A stretch of 57,836 bases of DNA from an uncultured Oscillospiraceae bacterium (lineage in GTDB: Bacteria > Bacillota > Clostridia > Oscillospirales > Oscillospiraceae). The stretch spans positions 1-57,836 of the forward strand of contig CALXFT010000004.1 of assembly GCA_944387635.1 (NCBI GenBank), written 5' to 3'. Under the pieces are notes generated by a model, which worked only from the letters and a program-made list of their open reading frames with translations, did no database searches and had not been told where the DNA came from. Shown here piece by piece: positions 1-8,324 of the stretch (positions are counted from its first letter, which is position 1; each line of letters opens with the position of its first letter). The position numbers and the translations under genes are program-made.

Positions 1-86
1 TTCTTTCTTCTCTGGGTGGACAGGGCGATGGGGAAGCAGTCGCGGGACACGGCAATGATGCCAAGCTTAATTTCCGGGATATTCAT
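1..86 (-). CDS. L-fucose/L-arabinose isomerase-family protein, N-terminal part only
   Basis: Only the first 28 codons are in the window; the gene continues off the left edge. The minus-strand ATG (84-86) follows a good ribosome site (AAGGAGTG). The readable start is MNIPEIKLGIIAVSRDCFPI, which resembles the opening beta strand of sugar isomerases related to L-fucose and L-arabinose isomerase (COG2407 type, KLGI..VSRDCFP). It lies downstream of xylulokinase on the same strand, with a 194-base gap, so a shared pentose or deoxy-sugar pathway is likely. The family call rests on a short stretch and is tentative. Confidence 0.5.
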   Translation of the reverse strand, partial: MNIPEIKLGIIAVSRDCFPIALSTQRRK

Positions 87-280
87 GATCCTTTACACTC
101 CTTATTAAAATATATTCATTTAATATCGCATTTCTTTTAAATCCGTCCGTATATCGGTTTCCCGCGCCTTTGACCCGAAGGCGAATCCGCCCCGGAGCCG
201 CCGGTGTCTTCTCAGGAAATTATAGTATAAGAACGGAACAATGTCAATCTACGCTCATTTTAACCAGTTGGGGACTTTGC

Positions 281-1756
281 TCAGAGCAATTGGGAGAACA
301 GGGTCTTGCAGGCAGGATAGATCTTGCGGAACTGCTGGTATCTGGCTTCATATTTCGCGGTCAGCTCCGGGTCCGGCTCCACAACGGAGGCCACCTCCAC
401 CAGATCGTCCACCGCCGACTGGACATCGGCATAGCGTCCGCAGCCCACCATAGCCAGCATGGCGCCGCCGTAGCCGGGGCCTTGCTCGGTCTTCACCAGC
501 TCCAGAGGGATGCCCAGAACATTGGCAAAGATGGTCCGCCACAGCGCGGACTTGCTGCCGCCGCCGCAGAACTTGGTGCTGTTGATGGCCAGGCCCAGAG
601 ACTTGGCCACTTCGAAGGAGTCCCGGATGGCGAAGGCCACGCCCTCCAGCACCGCCTGGACCAGGTCCGCGCGGGAAGTGTCCATGGTCATGCCGATGAA
701 GGTGCCGCGGGCATTGGTGTCGTTGATGGGGCTGCGCTCACCCATGAGGTACGGCAGGAAGTACACATGGTTCTGGCCCAGCTTGTCCGCCGTAATGGGC
801 TGCTGCTCGGCGGCATAGTCCGTGGTTTTCAGAATATCCTCACACAGCCACTTGTTGCAGGAGGCGGCGGAGAGCATGCAGCCCATGAGATGCCAGCCGC
901 CGTCCGCGTGGGCAAAGGCGTGCAGAGCGTTGTTGGGATCTACGCCAAAGGACTTGGAGCTGATGAAAATGGTGCCGGAGGTACCCAGGCTGATGTTGCA
1001 GCCGCCCTGCCCCACCACGCCGGTACCCACCGCCGCGGCAGCGTTGTCGCCGGCGCCGGCCACCACCCGGGTGGTTTCGGGAATTCCCAGGGCCGCCGCC
1101 ATTTCCGGCAGCACCGTGCCGATGACCTGGTAGCTCTCGAAGAGCTGGGGCATCTGGGACGCTTCCACACCGCAGATCTCCATCATCTCCTTGCTCCAGC
1201 ACTTGTTTTCCACATCCAGCAGCAGCATGCCGGATGCGTCGGAGTAGTCGCAGCTGTGCACGCCAGTGAGGCAATAGTTGATGTAGTCCTTGGGCAGCAT
1301 GATCTTGCGGATCTTCGCAAAATTCTCCGGCTCATTGTCCCGCATCCACAGAAGCTTGGGGGCCGTGAATCCGGCAAAGGCAATGTTGGCGGTGTACGCG
1401 CTGAGTTTTTCCTTGCCGATCACATCGTTCAGATAGTCCACCTGATTGACGGTTCTGCCGTCGTTCCAAAGAATGGCCGGACGGATCACCTGATCGTTCT
1501 CGTCCAGCACCACCAGGCCGTGCATCTGGCCGCCGCAGCCGATGCCCGCCACCCGAGAGCCGTCGAAGCCCTTCAGCAGCTCCGGAATACCCTCGATCAC
1601 CGCCTGCTTCCAGTCCTCCGGGTTCTGCTGGCTCCAGCCCGGCTTGGGGAACTCCAGGGGATAGTCCTTGGTGACGGTGCCGCAAATCTGCCCGGCCTCG
1701 TCCACCAGCAGCAGTTTGACAGAGGATGTTCCCAAATCAACGCCAATGTAGTACAT
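281..1756 (-). CDS. xylB: Xylulokinase (FGGY family)
   Basis: A 491-residue FGGY-family sugar kinase, predicted to phosphorylate D-xylulose to xylulose 5-phosphate with ATP in the cytoplasm. It opens MYYIGVDLGTSSVKLLLVD, the phosphate-1 ATP motif of this fold. GCGGQMHGLVVLD near residue 80 carries the QMHG typical of xylulokinases, and GAGDNAAAAVGTG and FCGGGSKSALWRTI are the C-terminal nucleotide-binding motifs. Length fits the family. An in-frame start lies 23 codons upstream, but ATG 1756 has the ribosome site (AAAAGGAGC) and begins the conserved fold. A close relative such as another ketopentose kinase is possible. The upstream promoter carries TTTAGT repeats, so repression by the divergent LacI protein is likely. 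Confidence 0.9.
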   Translation of the reverse strand: MYYIGVDLGTSSVKLLLVDEAGQICGTVTKDYPLEFPKPGWSQQNPEDWKQAVIEGIPELLKGFDGSRVAGIGCGGQMHGLVVLDENDQVIRPAILWNDGRTVNQVDYLNDVIGKEKLSAYTANIAFAGFTAPKLLWMRDNEPENFAKIRKIMLPKDYINYCLTGVHSCDYSDASGMLLLDVENKCWSKEMMEICGVEASQMPQLFESYQVIGTVLPEMAAALGIPETTRVVAGAGDNAAAAVGTGVVGQGGCNISLGTSGTIFISSKSFGVDPNNALHAFAHADGGWHLMGCMLSAASCNKWLCEDILKTTDYAAEQQPITADKLGQNHVYFLPYLMGERSPINDTNARGTFIGMTMDTSRADLVQAVLEGVAFAIRDSFEVAKSLGLAINSTKFCGGGSKSALWRTIFANVLGIPLELVKTEQGPGYGGAMLAMVGCGRYADVQSAVDDLVEVASVVEPDPELTAKYEARYQQFRKIYPACKTLFSQLL

Positions 1757-1826
1757 AGCATGCTCCTTTTCTGCGCCGGCCCCGAAGGCCCGGCACGGGT
1801 ATTTTTTCTTTGGTCTCTTTAGCATT

Positions 1827-1855
1827 AGTTTAGTAATAATTTAGTTTTTTGTCAA
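1827..1855 (-). promoter_or_regulatory. Promoter of the xylB operon with overlapping TTTAGT repeats
   Basis: On the minus strand, TTGACA (1850-1855), 17 bases, then TAAACT (1827-1832). The spacer and -10 contain repeated TTTAGT units on the plus strand (1829-1846), so a bound repressor would cover the whole RNA polymerase site. The 194-base gap 87-280 downstream of xylB shows no gene and no clear terminator. Confidence 0.65.
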
Positions 1856-1969
1856 CACCTTTTTGCGAAACACCGCTATTTTCAGCAGATTGACGCATTT
1901 TGCTATGGGAAATTTGGCCATAATTCCAGTTTCCATCGGACTTCCTCCACCCTTTCCTTCTAAATTTAA

Positions 1970-1983
1970 CTAAATTAATTTAG
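1970..1983. promoter_or_regulatory. Perfect palindrome, probable regulator operator
   Basis: CTAAATTAATTTAG is a perfect 14-base palindrome, preceded by another TAAATTTAA unit (1961-1969). The same TTTAG half-site recurs in the xylB promoter. It lies between the divergent xylB and lacI-type promoters, so autoregulation or looping by the LacI-family protein is plausible. Most LacI operators have a central CG, which this one lacks. Confidence 0.5.
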
Positions 1984-2051
1984 TCCTCAATTCCCCTGCC
2001 GCCTAAAATCTCCTTCCGGCCCGGAAAATCAGGTTTTTTCCACCGCCGCAG

Positions 2052-2080
2052 TTGATTTTCCCCTAAAATTACGCTATACT
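2052..2080 (+). promoter_or_regulatory. Promoter of the LacI-family regulator
   Basis: TTGATT (2052-2057), 17 bases, TATACT (2075-2080). Transcription would start near 2087, leaving a leader of about 100 bases before the ATG at 2189. Confidence 0.65.
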
Positions 2081-2188
2081 ATAAAAATAACATGTTTGGG
2101 ATCCATCGTCGGATCTTCCGCACGGGACTGAACCGGTCAGTTAAGTTCCCCGGACCTTGTCCGCATCTTTTGATTCAGGAGGGATTCT

Positions 2189-3244
2189 ATGGCAGGCGTC
2201 ACAGCCAGAGACATTGCCGCAAAGCTCGGACTGTCCCCTTCCGCCGTATCTCTGGCCTTAAACGGGAAGCCCGGCGTCAGCGAGGCCACCCGCAGTCTGG
2301 TCCTGGAGACCGCCGCCCAAATGGGGTACCCCCGGCTGGACCCCGCCACCCTGCCCGTTCTGAGCCGGATCATCTGCTTTGTCCGCTACGCGGGCAAGAC
2401 CATGCAGATTGCGGAGCACACCTCCTTTGCCTCCTTTGTGCTCCAGGGCATCGAAGCCCGGGCCACAGAACTGGGCTACAGCACCCAGGTCCGCTATCTC
2501 AACGCCGGGGACATCTACAATCCCAAGGCCCTGGAGTTTATCCGCAAGGCCGACGGCGTGATCTTCTTGGGTACAGACATCACCCTGGCCCAGCTTCCGG
2601 AGATTCAGCAGCTGTTCGACGCCCTGGGCCACGTGCCCGTGGTGGTGGTAGACAGCTCTCTGCTGGCCGACCGGGCCGACTGCGTGGTCAACGACAGCTT
2701 CGGCGGCGGACGCACGGCGGCGGAATATCTGATCCGGTCCGGCCACCGGCGGATCGGCTACATCCGTTCCAAGCAGCGCATTCCCAATTTCCAGGAGCGG
2801 GAGCAGGGGGTCCTGGCCGCCCTGGCCCATGCCGGCATCTCTCTGTCCGCCGTAATCGACGTGGACGTATCCTCCGAGGGGGCCTTCCAGGACTTCGACG
2901 CCTGGATCAAGCAGGACCCCCCTCTGCCGGAGGCCCTGTTCGCGGAAAACGACATTCTGGCCGCCGCGGCCATCCGGGTGCTGAAGAAGCACGGCTGCCG
3001 GATCCCCGAGGACATCTCGATCATCGGATTTGACGACATCCCCATGTGCGAAATGCTGGACCCGCCCTTGACCACCATCCACGCCTATAAGGAGGACATG
3101 GGCATTGTGGCCGCTGAGCATCTGCACCGGCGAATCCAGCGCGGCGAGGTTCCCCATCAGTCCCCCTCCATCGGCCTGCTGAAGACCGCGGTGTCCATGC
3201 GCCTGGTACCCCGGTTCAGCGTCCGGAAAAATCCGGCAGAGTAG
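2189..3244 (+). CDS. LacI/GalR-family transcriptional regulator
   Basis: A 351-residue regulator of normal LacI length. Residues 4-50 form the helix-turn-helix and hinge region (VTARDIAAKLGLSPSAVSLA). The rest is a periplasmic-binding-protein-like sensor domain, including the DDIPMCEMLDPPLTTIH segment typical of the family near residues 290-305. AGGAGG precedes ATG 2189, and the upstream in-frame extension in another frame is not coding. It is divergent from xylulokinase, so it most likely represses that operon and is released by a pentose-related effector. The effector cannot be read from sequence. Confidence 0.9.
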   Translation: MAGVTARDIAAKLGLSPSAVSLALNGKPGVSEATRSLVLETAAQMGYPRLDPATLPVLSRIICFVRYAGKTMQIAEHTSFASFVLQGIEARATELGYSTQVRYLNAGDIYNPKALEFIRKADGVIFLGTDITLAQLPEIQQLFDALGHVPVVVVDSSLLADRADCVVNDSFGGGRTAAEYLIRSGHRRIGYIRSKQRIPNFQEREQGVLAALAHAGISLSAVIDVDVSSEGAFQDFDAWIKQDPPLPEALFAENDILAAAAIRVLKKHGCRIPEDISIIGFDDIPMCEMLDPPLTTIHAYKEDMGIVAAEHLHRRIQRGEVPHQSPSIGLLKTAVSMRLVPRFSVRKNPAE

Positions 3245-3311
3245 TCAAAAGAGGCTGTCATGGGGATATACATTTGAAAATCAAATCATGCTGAGGGATA
3301 AAATCCAGGGA

Positions 3312-3357
3312 GCCTTCGATTCAGCCGGCAGGAGCGGATGCCGGTTGAATCCGAGGC
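3312..3357 (+). terminator. Long imperfect hairpin after the LacI gene
   Basis: Arms of 19 bases (3312-3330 and 3339-3357) pair with three mismatches around an 8-base loop. The U-tract afterwards is weak. It may end the regulator transcript. The rest of the 317-base gap 3245-3561 holds only the promoter-like element at 3500. Confidence 0.4.
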
Positions 3358-3499
3358 TTCCTGATTTTCTCTCCCCACACGCCGCCGCTTCTTGGCGGTC
3401 CCCTCGTACTCCGGTGAATTTCTTGCTCCGCCGCCAGAGATTCCCATTGACAAATTCCCTTAAGATTTTACGAATCCCCTATGCAAATCTGAAATTTTA

Positions 3500-3508
3500 T
3501 GTTATAGT
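3500..3508 (+). promoter_or_regulatory. Extended -10 element before the envelope cluster
   Basis: TGTTATAGT is an extended -10 (TGnTATAGT) in a locally AT-rich stretch. A TTGACA at 3448-3453 is too far away to pair with it. Confidence 0.4.
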
Positions 3509-3561
3509 ATTACGGAATGTAATCTGACATTTTATGCACAAAATGCTAAAGAGGCGACGCT

Positions 3562-4674
3562 ATGACTGATTTATCACACATTTCCGTAGTGCTTCCGTCC
3601 CTGGACCCGGACGAGAAGCTGACCGCCGTAATCGACGGACTTCTGGAATATGGGTTTACCGATATCATCCTTGTCAACGATGGCAGCAAGCCGGAAAACC
3701 TGCACTACTTCCAGGACGCCGAACGGCTGCACCCCCAGATCCATCTTCTGCACCACCCTGTCAACAAAGGCAAAGGCGCGGCCCTGAAGACCGCCTTCCG
3801 CTGGTTCCTGGCCAATCGGCCCCAGGGCTTCGGCGTTGTCACCGTAGACGGCGACAACCAGCATCACCCGGCGGACACCCTGGCCTGCTGCGAGCACATG
3901 CTCAAAACCAATCACTGTGTCCTGGGCTGCCGGGACTTCACATTGGACCATGTGCCTCCCCGAAGCAGATTCGGCAACCAGACCACCTCCATGGTATTCA
4001 AGGTCTTCTGCGGCATGACCATCTCCGACACCCAGACCGGCCTGCGGGCTCTGACCCGGGACGCCGTCCAGGTCCTGGTGGACGTGGCCGGGGAGCGGTT
4101 TGAATACGAGACCAACATGCTCCTGGCTTTCAAGACCAAGGGCATCCCCTTCGACGAGGTAAAAATCCGCACGGTGTACATTGAGGAAAACAAGAGCTCC
4201 CACTTCCGGGTGATCCACGACTCCTGGCGGATCTATAAGCTGATCCTGGCCCACTTCTTCCGCTACACCGCCAGCTCCCTGATCAGCGCCCTGGTGGACA
4301 CGGGCATGTACTCTCTGCTGAGTTGGTCACTCAGGGGCTTGCTCTCGGGATTTTCCCTCACAGCAGCCGCCGGAGTCGGCGCCCGAGTCGTCTCCTCCCT
4401 GCTGAATTTCTTTATGAACAAGCAGCTGGTGTTCCAAACCAATGTCAGCGTCGGCCGGGCCATGGTCCGCTACTACTGTCTGGCCCTGCCCCAGATGGGC
4501 GCCCAGGTGCTGCTGACCCAGGGACTGTACACCCTGCTGGGGATTGGCGACAGCGCCGGTCTGCTGCGCACGGTGCTGTACGCCCTGGTCATGACCGTAC
4601 TGTATTTCCTGAGCTATATGATCCAACAGCGCTGGGTCTTCGCAGCGCAAAATTCCAAGTCAAGTAAGAGGTAG
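3562..4674 (+). CDS. GT2 glycosyltransferase fused to a GtrA membrane domain
   Basis: 370 residues with two parts. Residues 1-225 are a DPM1/DPG-synthase-like family 2 glycosyltransferase (ISVVLPSLDPDEKL, IILVNDGSKPENL, catalytic-site VTVDGDNQHHPAD, DTQTGLRAL). Residues 235-365 are a hydrophobic GtrA/DPMS-type domain with about four membrane segments. Such fusions usually move a sugar from a nucleotide donor to polyprenyl phosphate and help deliver it across the membrane. ATG 3562 follows GAGGCG and a downstream start would cut the first beta strand. The next gene starts 6 bases on, so it leads a four-gene envelope operon. Confidence 0.85.
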   Translation: MTDLSHISVVLPSLDPDEKLTAVIDGLLEYGFTDIILVNDGSKPENLHYFQDAERLHPQIHLLHHPVNKGKGAALKTAFRWFLANRPQGFGVVTVDGDNQHHPADTLACCEHMLKTNHCVLGCRDFTLDHVPPRSRFGNQTTSMVFKVFCGMTISDTQTGLRALTRDAVQVLVDVAGERFEYETNMLLAFKTKGIPFDEVKIRTVYIEENKSSHFRVIHDSWRIYKLILAHFFRYTASSLISALVDTGMYSLLSWSLRGLLSGFSLTAAAGVGARVVSSLLNFFMNKQLVFQTNVSVGRAMVRYYCLALPQMGAQVLLTQGLYTLLGIGDSAGLLRTVLYALVMTVLYFLSYMIQQRWVFAAQNSKSSKR

Positions 4675-4680
4675 AGCATT

Positions 4681-5832
4681 ATGAGCAGACAAACTACGCA
4701 AACCCCCACCCCGGCGCCTAAGGAAGCCCTTGCCAAGAAGCAGAAAAAGAAGGGCAGCGGCCTGCTGGGCCGGATCATCCGCCGGTTCTTCCTGCTGCTG
4801 TTTACCGTGATCGCATTGGCGGTCGCGGCTCTCTATCTGGTGATGAACCTGGTTTTCAACGGCCCCTCCACGGCCGCCCGGGACGTGCTTACCATGACCC
4901 TGATCGAAGCCAGCGCCACCAAATGGGTCCCCGCCCTGTTCATCGGCGAGGAGACCGTGGACGAGATCCGCGCCGGTGTCAATGTGGAGATGACTTCCGA
5001 CACCACCGACACCTCCCTGGTCGTGGTCCAGAAGGACGCCGCCCTCACCTCCGATACCGACGAATGGGCCAACTACCCCGACGGCATCCGCATCGAGCAG
5101 ATCGCCGGCGACACCTACACCGCCCATGTGATGATCGTGCGCAATCCCGAGCAGGTCTACATGGCCACCTCCACGGATAAGTTCTCCATATCGATCCCCG
5201 GCAAGCGGATCAACCAGGCCATTGAAGACGAGGGGGCCATCGCCGCTGTCAACGCCGGAGCCTTCAACGACGACGGAACCGCCAACTCCTATGTGGGCAG
5301 CACCCCTCTGGGCCTGGTCATGTCCCAGGGAGAATGCGTCTGGACCTCCGGCAAACAGGTTGGCCTGGAGGGATTCGCCGGCTTCAACGACCAGAACGTT
5401 CTGGTTGTCTCCAAGACCAACCTGTCCCAGTCCGAGGCGGAAGAGCTGAACATCCGGGACGGCTGCTGCTTCGGTCCCGCTCTGCTGATCAACGGCGAGC
5501 AGAACATGGAAGCCTACAACGACAACTCCGGCTACAACCCCCGCACCGCCATCGGCCAGCGTGCCGACGGCGCGGTGATCTTCGTCTGCATTGACGGCCG
5601 TCAGCCCGGCTCCCTGGGCGGCACCTACGCCGACATCATCAACATCATGGTCGAATACGAAGCTGTCAACGCCTGCAACATGGACGGCGGCTCCTCCTCT
5701 GTCATGATGTACCGGGATACCTACGGAAAATTCGGCGAAGCCGGTCAGGTCCAGATGATTAACAACTACTCTCTGCTCCAGTCCGAGCCCCGGCGCATGC
5801 CGAACTTCTGGATGGTACGGCCTGCGGAATAA
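4681..5832 (+). CDS. Phosphodiester glycosidase family (NAGPA domain) membrane protein
   Basis: 383 residues. A lysine-rich cytoplasmic start is followed by one membrane segment at about 38-60 (FFLLLFTVIALAVAALYLVM). The rest lies outside and carries an NAGPA/DUF2233-type domain: NAGAFNDDG, TPLGLVMSQGE, GPALLINGEQN, NPRTAIGQRADG, and the hallmark CNMDGGSSSVMMY near the end. The family cleaves or remodels sugar-1-phosphate phosphodiesters, such as uncovering mannose 6-phosphate in animals and cell-wall glycans in bacteria. Sitting 6 bases behind a polyprenyl-phosphate glycosyltransferase suggests a surface-glycan substrate, which is inference. Confidence 0.85.
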   Translation: MSRQTTQTPTPAPKEALAKKQKKKGSGLLGRIIRRFFLLLFTVIALAVAALYLVMNLVFNGPSTAARDVLTMTLIEASATKWVPALFIGEETVDEIRAGVNVEMTSDTTDTSLVVVQKDAALTSDTDEWANYPDGIRIEQIAGDTYTAHVMIVRNPEQVYMATSTDKFSISIPGKRINQAIEDEGAIAAVNAGAFNDDGTANSYVGSTPLGLVMSQGECVWTSGKQVGLEGFAGFNDQNVLVVSKTNLSQSEAEELNIRDGCCFGPALLINGEQNMEAYNDNSGYNPRTAIGQRADGAVIFVCIDGRQPGSLGGTYADIINIMVEYEAVNACNMDGGSSSVMMYRDTYGKFGEAGQVQMINNYSLLQSEPRRMPNFWMVRPAE

Positions 5833-5846
5833 GGGGGAGGTAACTT

Positions 5847-7640
5847 ATGTACAAAGGTAAATTCGATCAAAAGAGCAAGCAGGAAACGGCCAACGTTCAG
5901 GACCTGCTGACCCAGCGGCAGCAGGCTGCCGAGAAGGAAGCCGCCGAAGCCCGTGCCGCCGCCAGAAAGGCAGCCGCCGCTGGCAAATCCCCTTCCGCGG
6001 CAAAGATCCCCGCATCCGGCAAGACCCCTTCCTCCGCTAAGGCTCCCGCGTCCGGCAAGGCCCCTTCCACCGCTAAGGCTCCCGCGTCCGGCAAGGCCCC
6101 TTCCACCGCCAAAGCTCCCGCGTCCGGCAAAACCGCCGCGCAGCCCAAGGCCGTGGCCTATTCCGAGCCCCCCAGGCGCGGCCCCCGCCTGGGCGGCGTG
6201 ATCTTCTACACACTGTATTTCCTGTTCATCCTGATCTTCTTCCTGGCCACCTACATCGGCCTGCAGTGGCTCAACGGATGGCTGGTGGATTACCAGGCCG
6301 CCCAGCCCACGGCGAAGGCGGAGCAGGTCTTCACCCAGCTGTTCTCCGATCCCCAGTGGGGGGACCTCTACGACGCCTCCGGCGTGCAGGACTCCGCCTA
6401 TGAAGGCAAGGAGGAGTTCGTGGCCTACATGGAGGGCCACGTAGATCCCTCTCAGCTGACCTATCTGGAGACCTCCGCCGGACTGTCCGGCGACCGGAAG
6501 TACCGGGTCATGATGGGCAGCGAAGTGGTCGCCACCTTCACCCTGGTGGACCAGAACAAGGTGGACACCAGCTCTCTGGAAGATCTGGGCGAGATTCCCG
6601 ACTGGCAGCTGGGCGCCGTGGAGGTCTTCTTCGAGCGTGAGAACAGCTACCGGATCGTCAACCTGGACGGCCACACCGCCATGGTCAACGGCGTGGCTCT
6701 GGACGATTCTCATATCATCCAGATCGCCACCACCAAGGCTGAAGAGTACCTGCCCGAGGGTACCACCGGCGTAAGTATGTGTACCCAGGAGATCACCGGC
6801 CTGTTCACCACGCCGGAGGTCACCATTTTTGACGCCGACGGCAAGCAGATGGAAGTCACCTATGACGAGGCCACCCACACCTTTACGGAAAAGACCGAAA
6901 GCAACACCATCACCGCCGAGGAAAACGACGTCATCGTCAACGCCGCCAAGACCTACTGCCTGTGGATGATTAAAGAAGTCACCGACCGGGGCCAGATCGC
7001 CAAGTACTTTGACCCCTCCAGCGACGCCTACTCCAATATCGTCAAGACCACAGAGCTGTGGATGCAGAGTCACGGCGGCTATGTCTTCAACGACGTCAGC
7101 GTCACGGACTACACCCGCTACACCGACGACATCTTCTCCGCCCGAATCTCCATGACACTCAGCGTCACCCGGACCAACGGCACGGTGAAGGATTACCCCT
7201 ATGCACAGTCCCTGTTCTTCCACAAGACCGACAGCGGCAGCTGGCTGTGCTTTAAGGCCACCAACGCCGACGTGACCCAGCCTGTGGGCAAGGTCCGCCT
7301 GACCTTCATGCAGGGCGATACCCAGCTGTACAGCAACTTCTTCTACACCGACGCCGAAGAGATCGTGACGCCTGTGATCTCTCCCGTCCCCGAAGGCAAG
7401 GTCTTCAGCGGCTGGGTCCAGCGGACCACCGATGAGAACGGCCAGACGGTCCTGCAGCTGGTGTTCCAGCCCGACGAGACCGGCACCGTAAAGATCCCGG
7501 AAGGCACCACCCTGGAGCCCATGACCCTGTACGCCCTGTTCGAGGACGCGGCCTCCGGCGAGGCCACCACTGAAGCCACCACCGAAGCCGCCGAAACCAC
7601 CGGCGAGACCACACCCCTGACTACGGAAGGAGGCGCTTAA
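5847..7640 (+). CDS. Membrane-anchored surface protein with Lys/Ala/Pro repeats, function unknown
   Basis: 597 residues that I cannot assign to a family as a whole. Residues 1-100 are charged, then Ala/Pro/Lys-rich with a 12-residue repeat of the AKAPASGKAPST type. One membrane segment follows at about 112-135 (VIFYTLYFLFILIFFLATYI), so the repeats are cytoplasmic and about 450 residues are outside. The C-terminal region (FSGWVQRTTDENG to TLYALFEDA) resembles a bacterial repeat of the InlB-B type, and the tail is Thr-rich. AGGAGGT-type ribosome site GGGGGAGG precedes ATG 5847. The next gene's ATG directly follows its stop codon, so translation is probably coupled. Confidence 0.7.
   Translation: MYKGKFDQKSKQETANVQDLLTQRQQAAEKEAAEARAAARKAAAAGKSPSAAKIPASGKTPSSAKAPASGKAPSTAKAPASGKAPSTAKAPASGKTAAQPKAVAYSEPPRRGPRLGGVIFYTLYFLFILIFFLATYIGLQWLNGWLVDYQAAQPTAKAEQVFTQLFSDPQWGDLYDASGVQDSAYEGKEEFVAYMEGHVDPSQLTYLETSAGLSGDRKYRVMMGSEVVATFTLVDQNKVDTSSLEDLGEIPDWQLGAVEVFFERENSYRIVNLDGHTAMVNGVALDDSHIIQIATTKAEEYLPEGTTGVSMCTQEITGLFTTPEVTIFDADGKQMEVTYDEATHTFTEKTESNTITAEENDVIVNAAKTYCLWMIKEVTDRGQIAKYFDPSSDAYSNIVKTTELWMQSHGGYVFNDVSVTDYTRYTDDIFSARISMTLSVTRTNGTVKDYPYAQSLFFHKTDSGSWLCFKATNADVTQPVGKVRLTFMQGDTQLYSNFFYTDAEEIVTPVISPVPEGKVFSGWVQRTTDENGQTVLQLVFQPDETGTVKIPEGTTLEPMTLYALFEDAASGEATTEATTEAAETTGETTPLTTEGGA
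6000..6134 (+). repeat. 36-bp in-frame tandem repeat
   Basis: Units at 6000-6035, 6036-6071, 6072-6107 and a partial 6108-6134 encode 12-residue Ala/Pro/Ser/Lys repeats. Units two and three are nearly identical at the DNA level, so copy number may vary between strains. Confidence 0.8.
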
Positions 7641-8231
7641 ATGCAGGCATTTTTTGATCAACTGGCAGTTTCCTTTGACCTTCCCATCCTGGACTGGATT
7701 CAGGCCCATCTGGCAAACGATCTGCTCGATACCATCATGCCCATTATCACCCTCTTCGGTGACGGCGGCGTGTTCTGGATCGCGGTCGCCGTGCTGCTGC
7801 TGTGCTTCCCCAAGACCCGGAAAACGGGCCTGGGCATGGGCTTCGCCCTGCTCATGGGCCTGCTGGTGTGCAACATCACCCTGAAGCCCCTGGTCCAGCG
7901 GACACGGCCCTATGATTTTCAGTTGGAACAGTTCGGTGTGGTCATCCATCTGCTCATCGACGCGGAGTCCTCTCTCTCCTTCCCCTCGGGCCACACCATT
8001 GCCTCCTTCGAGGCGGCCACGGTGCTGCTGAAGAACGACAAGCGCATGGGCATCCCCGCCATGATTCTGGCCGTGCTCATCGCATTCTCCCGTCTGTACC
8101 TGTACGTGCACTACCCCACCGACGTGATCTTCTCCGTCTTCGCCGGCACTCTCTTCGGCTTTCTGGGCAACGCCCTGGCCGGCAGAGTCATGGCCCGGTT
8201 CCCTCAGAAGCGCGGCAAGTTCCAAGCCTGA
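7641..8231 (+). CDS. PAP2-family membrane phosphatase
   Basis: 196 residues with several membrane segments and the three phosphatase signature motifs: K..QRTRPYDF near residue 85, SFPSGHT near 113-119, and SRLYLYVHYPTDV near 150-160. These are the residues of the type 2 phosphatidic acid phosphatase / undecaprenyl-pyrophosphatase fold, acting on lipid phosphates at the outer membrane face. In this operon, behind a polyprenyl-phosphate glycosyltransferase, lipid-carrier recycling is the likely role. The ribosome site AAGGAGG lies inside the end of the preceding gene. The exact lipid cannot be read from sequence. Confidence 0.85.
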   Translation: MQAFFDQLAVSFDLPILDWIQAHLANDLLDTIMPIITLFGDGGVFWIAVAVLLLCFPKTRKTGLGMGFALLMGLLVCNITLKPLVQRTRPYDFQLEQFGVVIHLLIDAESSLSFPSGHTIASFEAATVLLKNDKRMGIPAMILAVLIAFSRLYLYVHYPTDVIFSVFAGTLFGFLGNALAGRVMARFPQKRGKFQA

Positions 8232-8241
8232 CAAACGCGTA

Positions 8242-8270
8242 AAGGCCAGCCGAAATGGCTGGCCTTTTCC
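8242..8270 (+). terminator. Terminator of the envelope cluster
   Basis: AAGGCCAGCC, GAAAT loop, GGCTGGCCTT followed by TTCC, directly behind the PAP2 gene. Confidence 0.85.
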
Positions 8271-8278
8271 ATAACATT

Positions 8279-8311
8279 AAAAAAGATCCGGCGGACGCAG
8301 GTCCGCCGGAT
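8279..8311 (-). terminator. Terminator of the recA/pgsA operon
   Basis: On the minus strand a perfect 11-pair GC-rich stem (8286-8296 with 8301-8311) is followed by a run of six U. It ends the long operon after pgsA. Confidence 0.85.
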
Positions 8312-8324
8312 TTCGCATAGGCGC

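Noticed and set aside
3448-3453. TTGACA as the -35 of the envelope operon
   Set aside because: It lies about 50 bases before the only good -10, outside any working spacing.
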